NCBI GenBank assembly: GCA_003144015.1
Contig: QFWS01000002.1
Coordinates: forward strand, 434,001-498,000
Source of the DNA: Flavobacteriaceae bacterium LYZ1037
GTDB lineage: Bacteria; Bacteroidota; Bacteroidia; Flavobacteriales; Flavobacteriaceae
Direction: 5' to 3'
Length of the DNA: 64,000 bases
Shown piece after piece: positions 63,562-64,000 of this stretch. The translations under genes and the position numbers were made by a program. The notes under the pieces are model-generated. The model was not told the origin of the DNA, made no database searches, and saw nothing but the letters and a program-made list of their open reading frames with translations. How positions within the stretch are numbered: the first letter of the stretch is position 1; the number at the start of each line of letters is the position of its first letter.

Positions 63562-64000
63562 GTGAAACTCAACTATAAAATAATATTTCATTTTTTAGGA
63601 CTGCTTTTATTATTTAATGGTGGTTTTATGTTGTTGTCCTCTTTAATAAGTTTCATTTATAAAGACGGCGTAACTTCCAAACTTTTTATTTCTGGAGGAT
63701 TAACTATATTGTTAGGTCTTACAGCCATGTACAATACCAAAGACCACAACAAAGAAATGAATAAACGTGAAGGTTATATTGTTGTAGCCTTTGGGTGGAT
63801 TGTTATGGCGTTGTCTGGTACCATTCCTTATTTATTAACTGGGAGTATAACAAGTTTTACAGATGCTTTTTTTGAAACCATGTCTGGTTATACAACTACG
63901 GGAGCCACTATTTTAAATGATATTGAAATTGTTCCAGAGGGCGTTTTATTTTGGAGAAGTTTAACCCATTGGATTGGTGGTATGGGAATTATTGTTTTAG
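63562..64000 (+). CDS. trkH: Potassium uptake channel TrkH, N-terminal part
   Basis: The frame opens at a GTG at 63562, 9 bases after trkA, and runs off the window end. 146 residues are visible. Hydrophobic segments match the first helices of Trk[31 protein letters not shown], then [17 protein letters not shown], then [22 protein letters not shown]. The first selectivity-filter loop appears as [16 protein letters not shown] and the [17 protein letters not shown] stretch follows, both diagnostic. TrkH conducts K+ into the cell; TrkA regulates it. Confidence 0.93.
   Translation, partial: MKLNYKIIFHFLGLLLLFNGGFMLLSSLISFIYKDGVTSKLFISGGLTILLGLTAMYNTKDHNKEMNKREGYIVVAFGWIVMALSGTIPYLLTGSITSFTDAFFETMSGYTTTGATILNDIEIVPEGVLFWRSLTHWIGGMGIIVL

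Overview
The window is a continuous, gene-dense stretch of chromosome from a low-GC member of the Bacteroidetes, almost certainly family Flavobacteriaceae. Evidence: the short primary sigma factor, TAnnTTTG-type -7 promoter boxes, almost no Shine-Dalgarno sequences, lipoproteins with a Cys-Ser/Thr-Asp/Glu-rich surface-export motif, a lipidated TamA (TamL), the type IX secretion protein PorT, class II HMG-CoA reductase with a GYDIA-type GHMP kinase, and an FtsZ with a very long C-terminal tail. No phage, transposase, CRISPR or rRNA was found. No gene-free stretch exceeds about 300 bases.

Layout. 1-3.5 kb: end of a Na+/H+ antiporter, a peroxiredoxin-like protein, a DUF3179 lipoprotein and an M24 aminopeptidase. 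3.7 kb: tRNA-Phe. 3.9-11.7 kb: a forward run of envelope genes (coaX, outer-membrane barrel, TPR protein, LptC, small membrane protein, CNNM/CorC protein, PpiD-like chaperone). 11.7-14 kb: mevalonate-pathway pair on the minus strand. 14.1-19.7 kb: dipeptidyl peptidase IV followed by two POT peptide transporters, a peptide-utilisation set. 19.8-25.2 kb: thioredoxin-fold protein, then the minus-strand run surE-orf93-lpxB-NlpC/P60-comEC. 25.4-30.2 kb: tail-specific protease, ABC permease, EngB GTPase, alpha/beta hydrolase.

30.4-46.0 kb holds a complete division and cell-wall (dcw) cluster: mraZ-rsmH-ftsL-ftsI-murE-mraY-murD-ftsW-murG-murC-ftsQ-ftsA-ftsZ. It is preceded by three 10-bp-spaced MraZ-type operator repeats and closed by a strong terminator. 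MurE carries the DNPR motif, so the peptidoglycan should contain meso-diaminopimelate.

46-64 kb: YqeY protein, tRNA-Arg(TCG), an MtfA-like peptidase, a PLP dehydratase, rpe, the primary sigma factor, a small secreted protein, rpsO and pnp (separated by a REP-like element), an orphan lipoprotein, accD, fbaA, tamL, an RNA methyltransferase, porT-ubiE, and trkA with the start of trkH.

Most of this is conserved core genome and I see no obvious new multi-gene system. The observations most worth following up are small: a perfect 34-bp palindrome with a T-run (an intrinsic terminator by appearance) inside the LptC signal-peptide codons; a 34-codon upstream reading frame with eight consecutive Thr codons whose stop overlaps the pnp start; a lipoprotein whose signal peptide begins at ATT; three convergent gene pairs whose stop codons overlap by 4 bp; an AccD without zinc-ribbon cysteines; and an FtsZ whose partner-binding peptide is internal.
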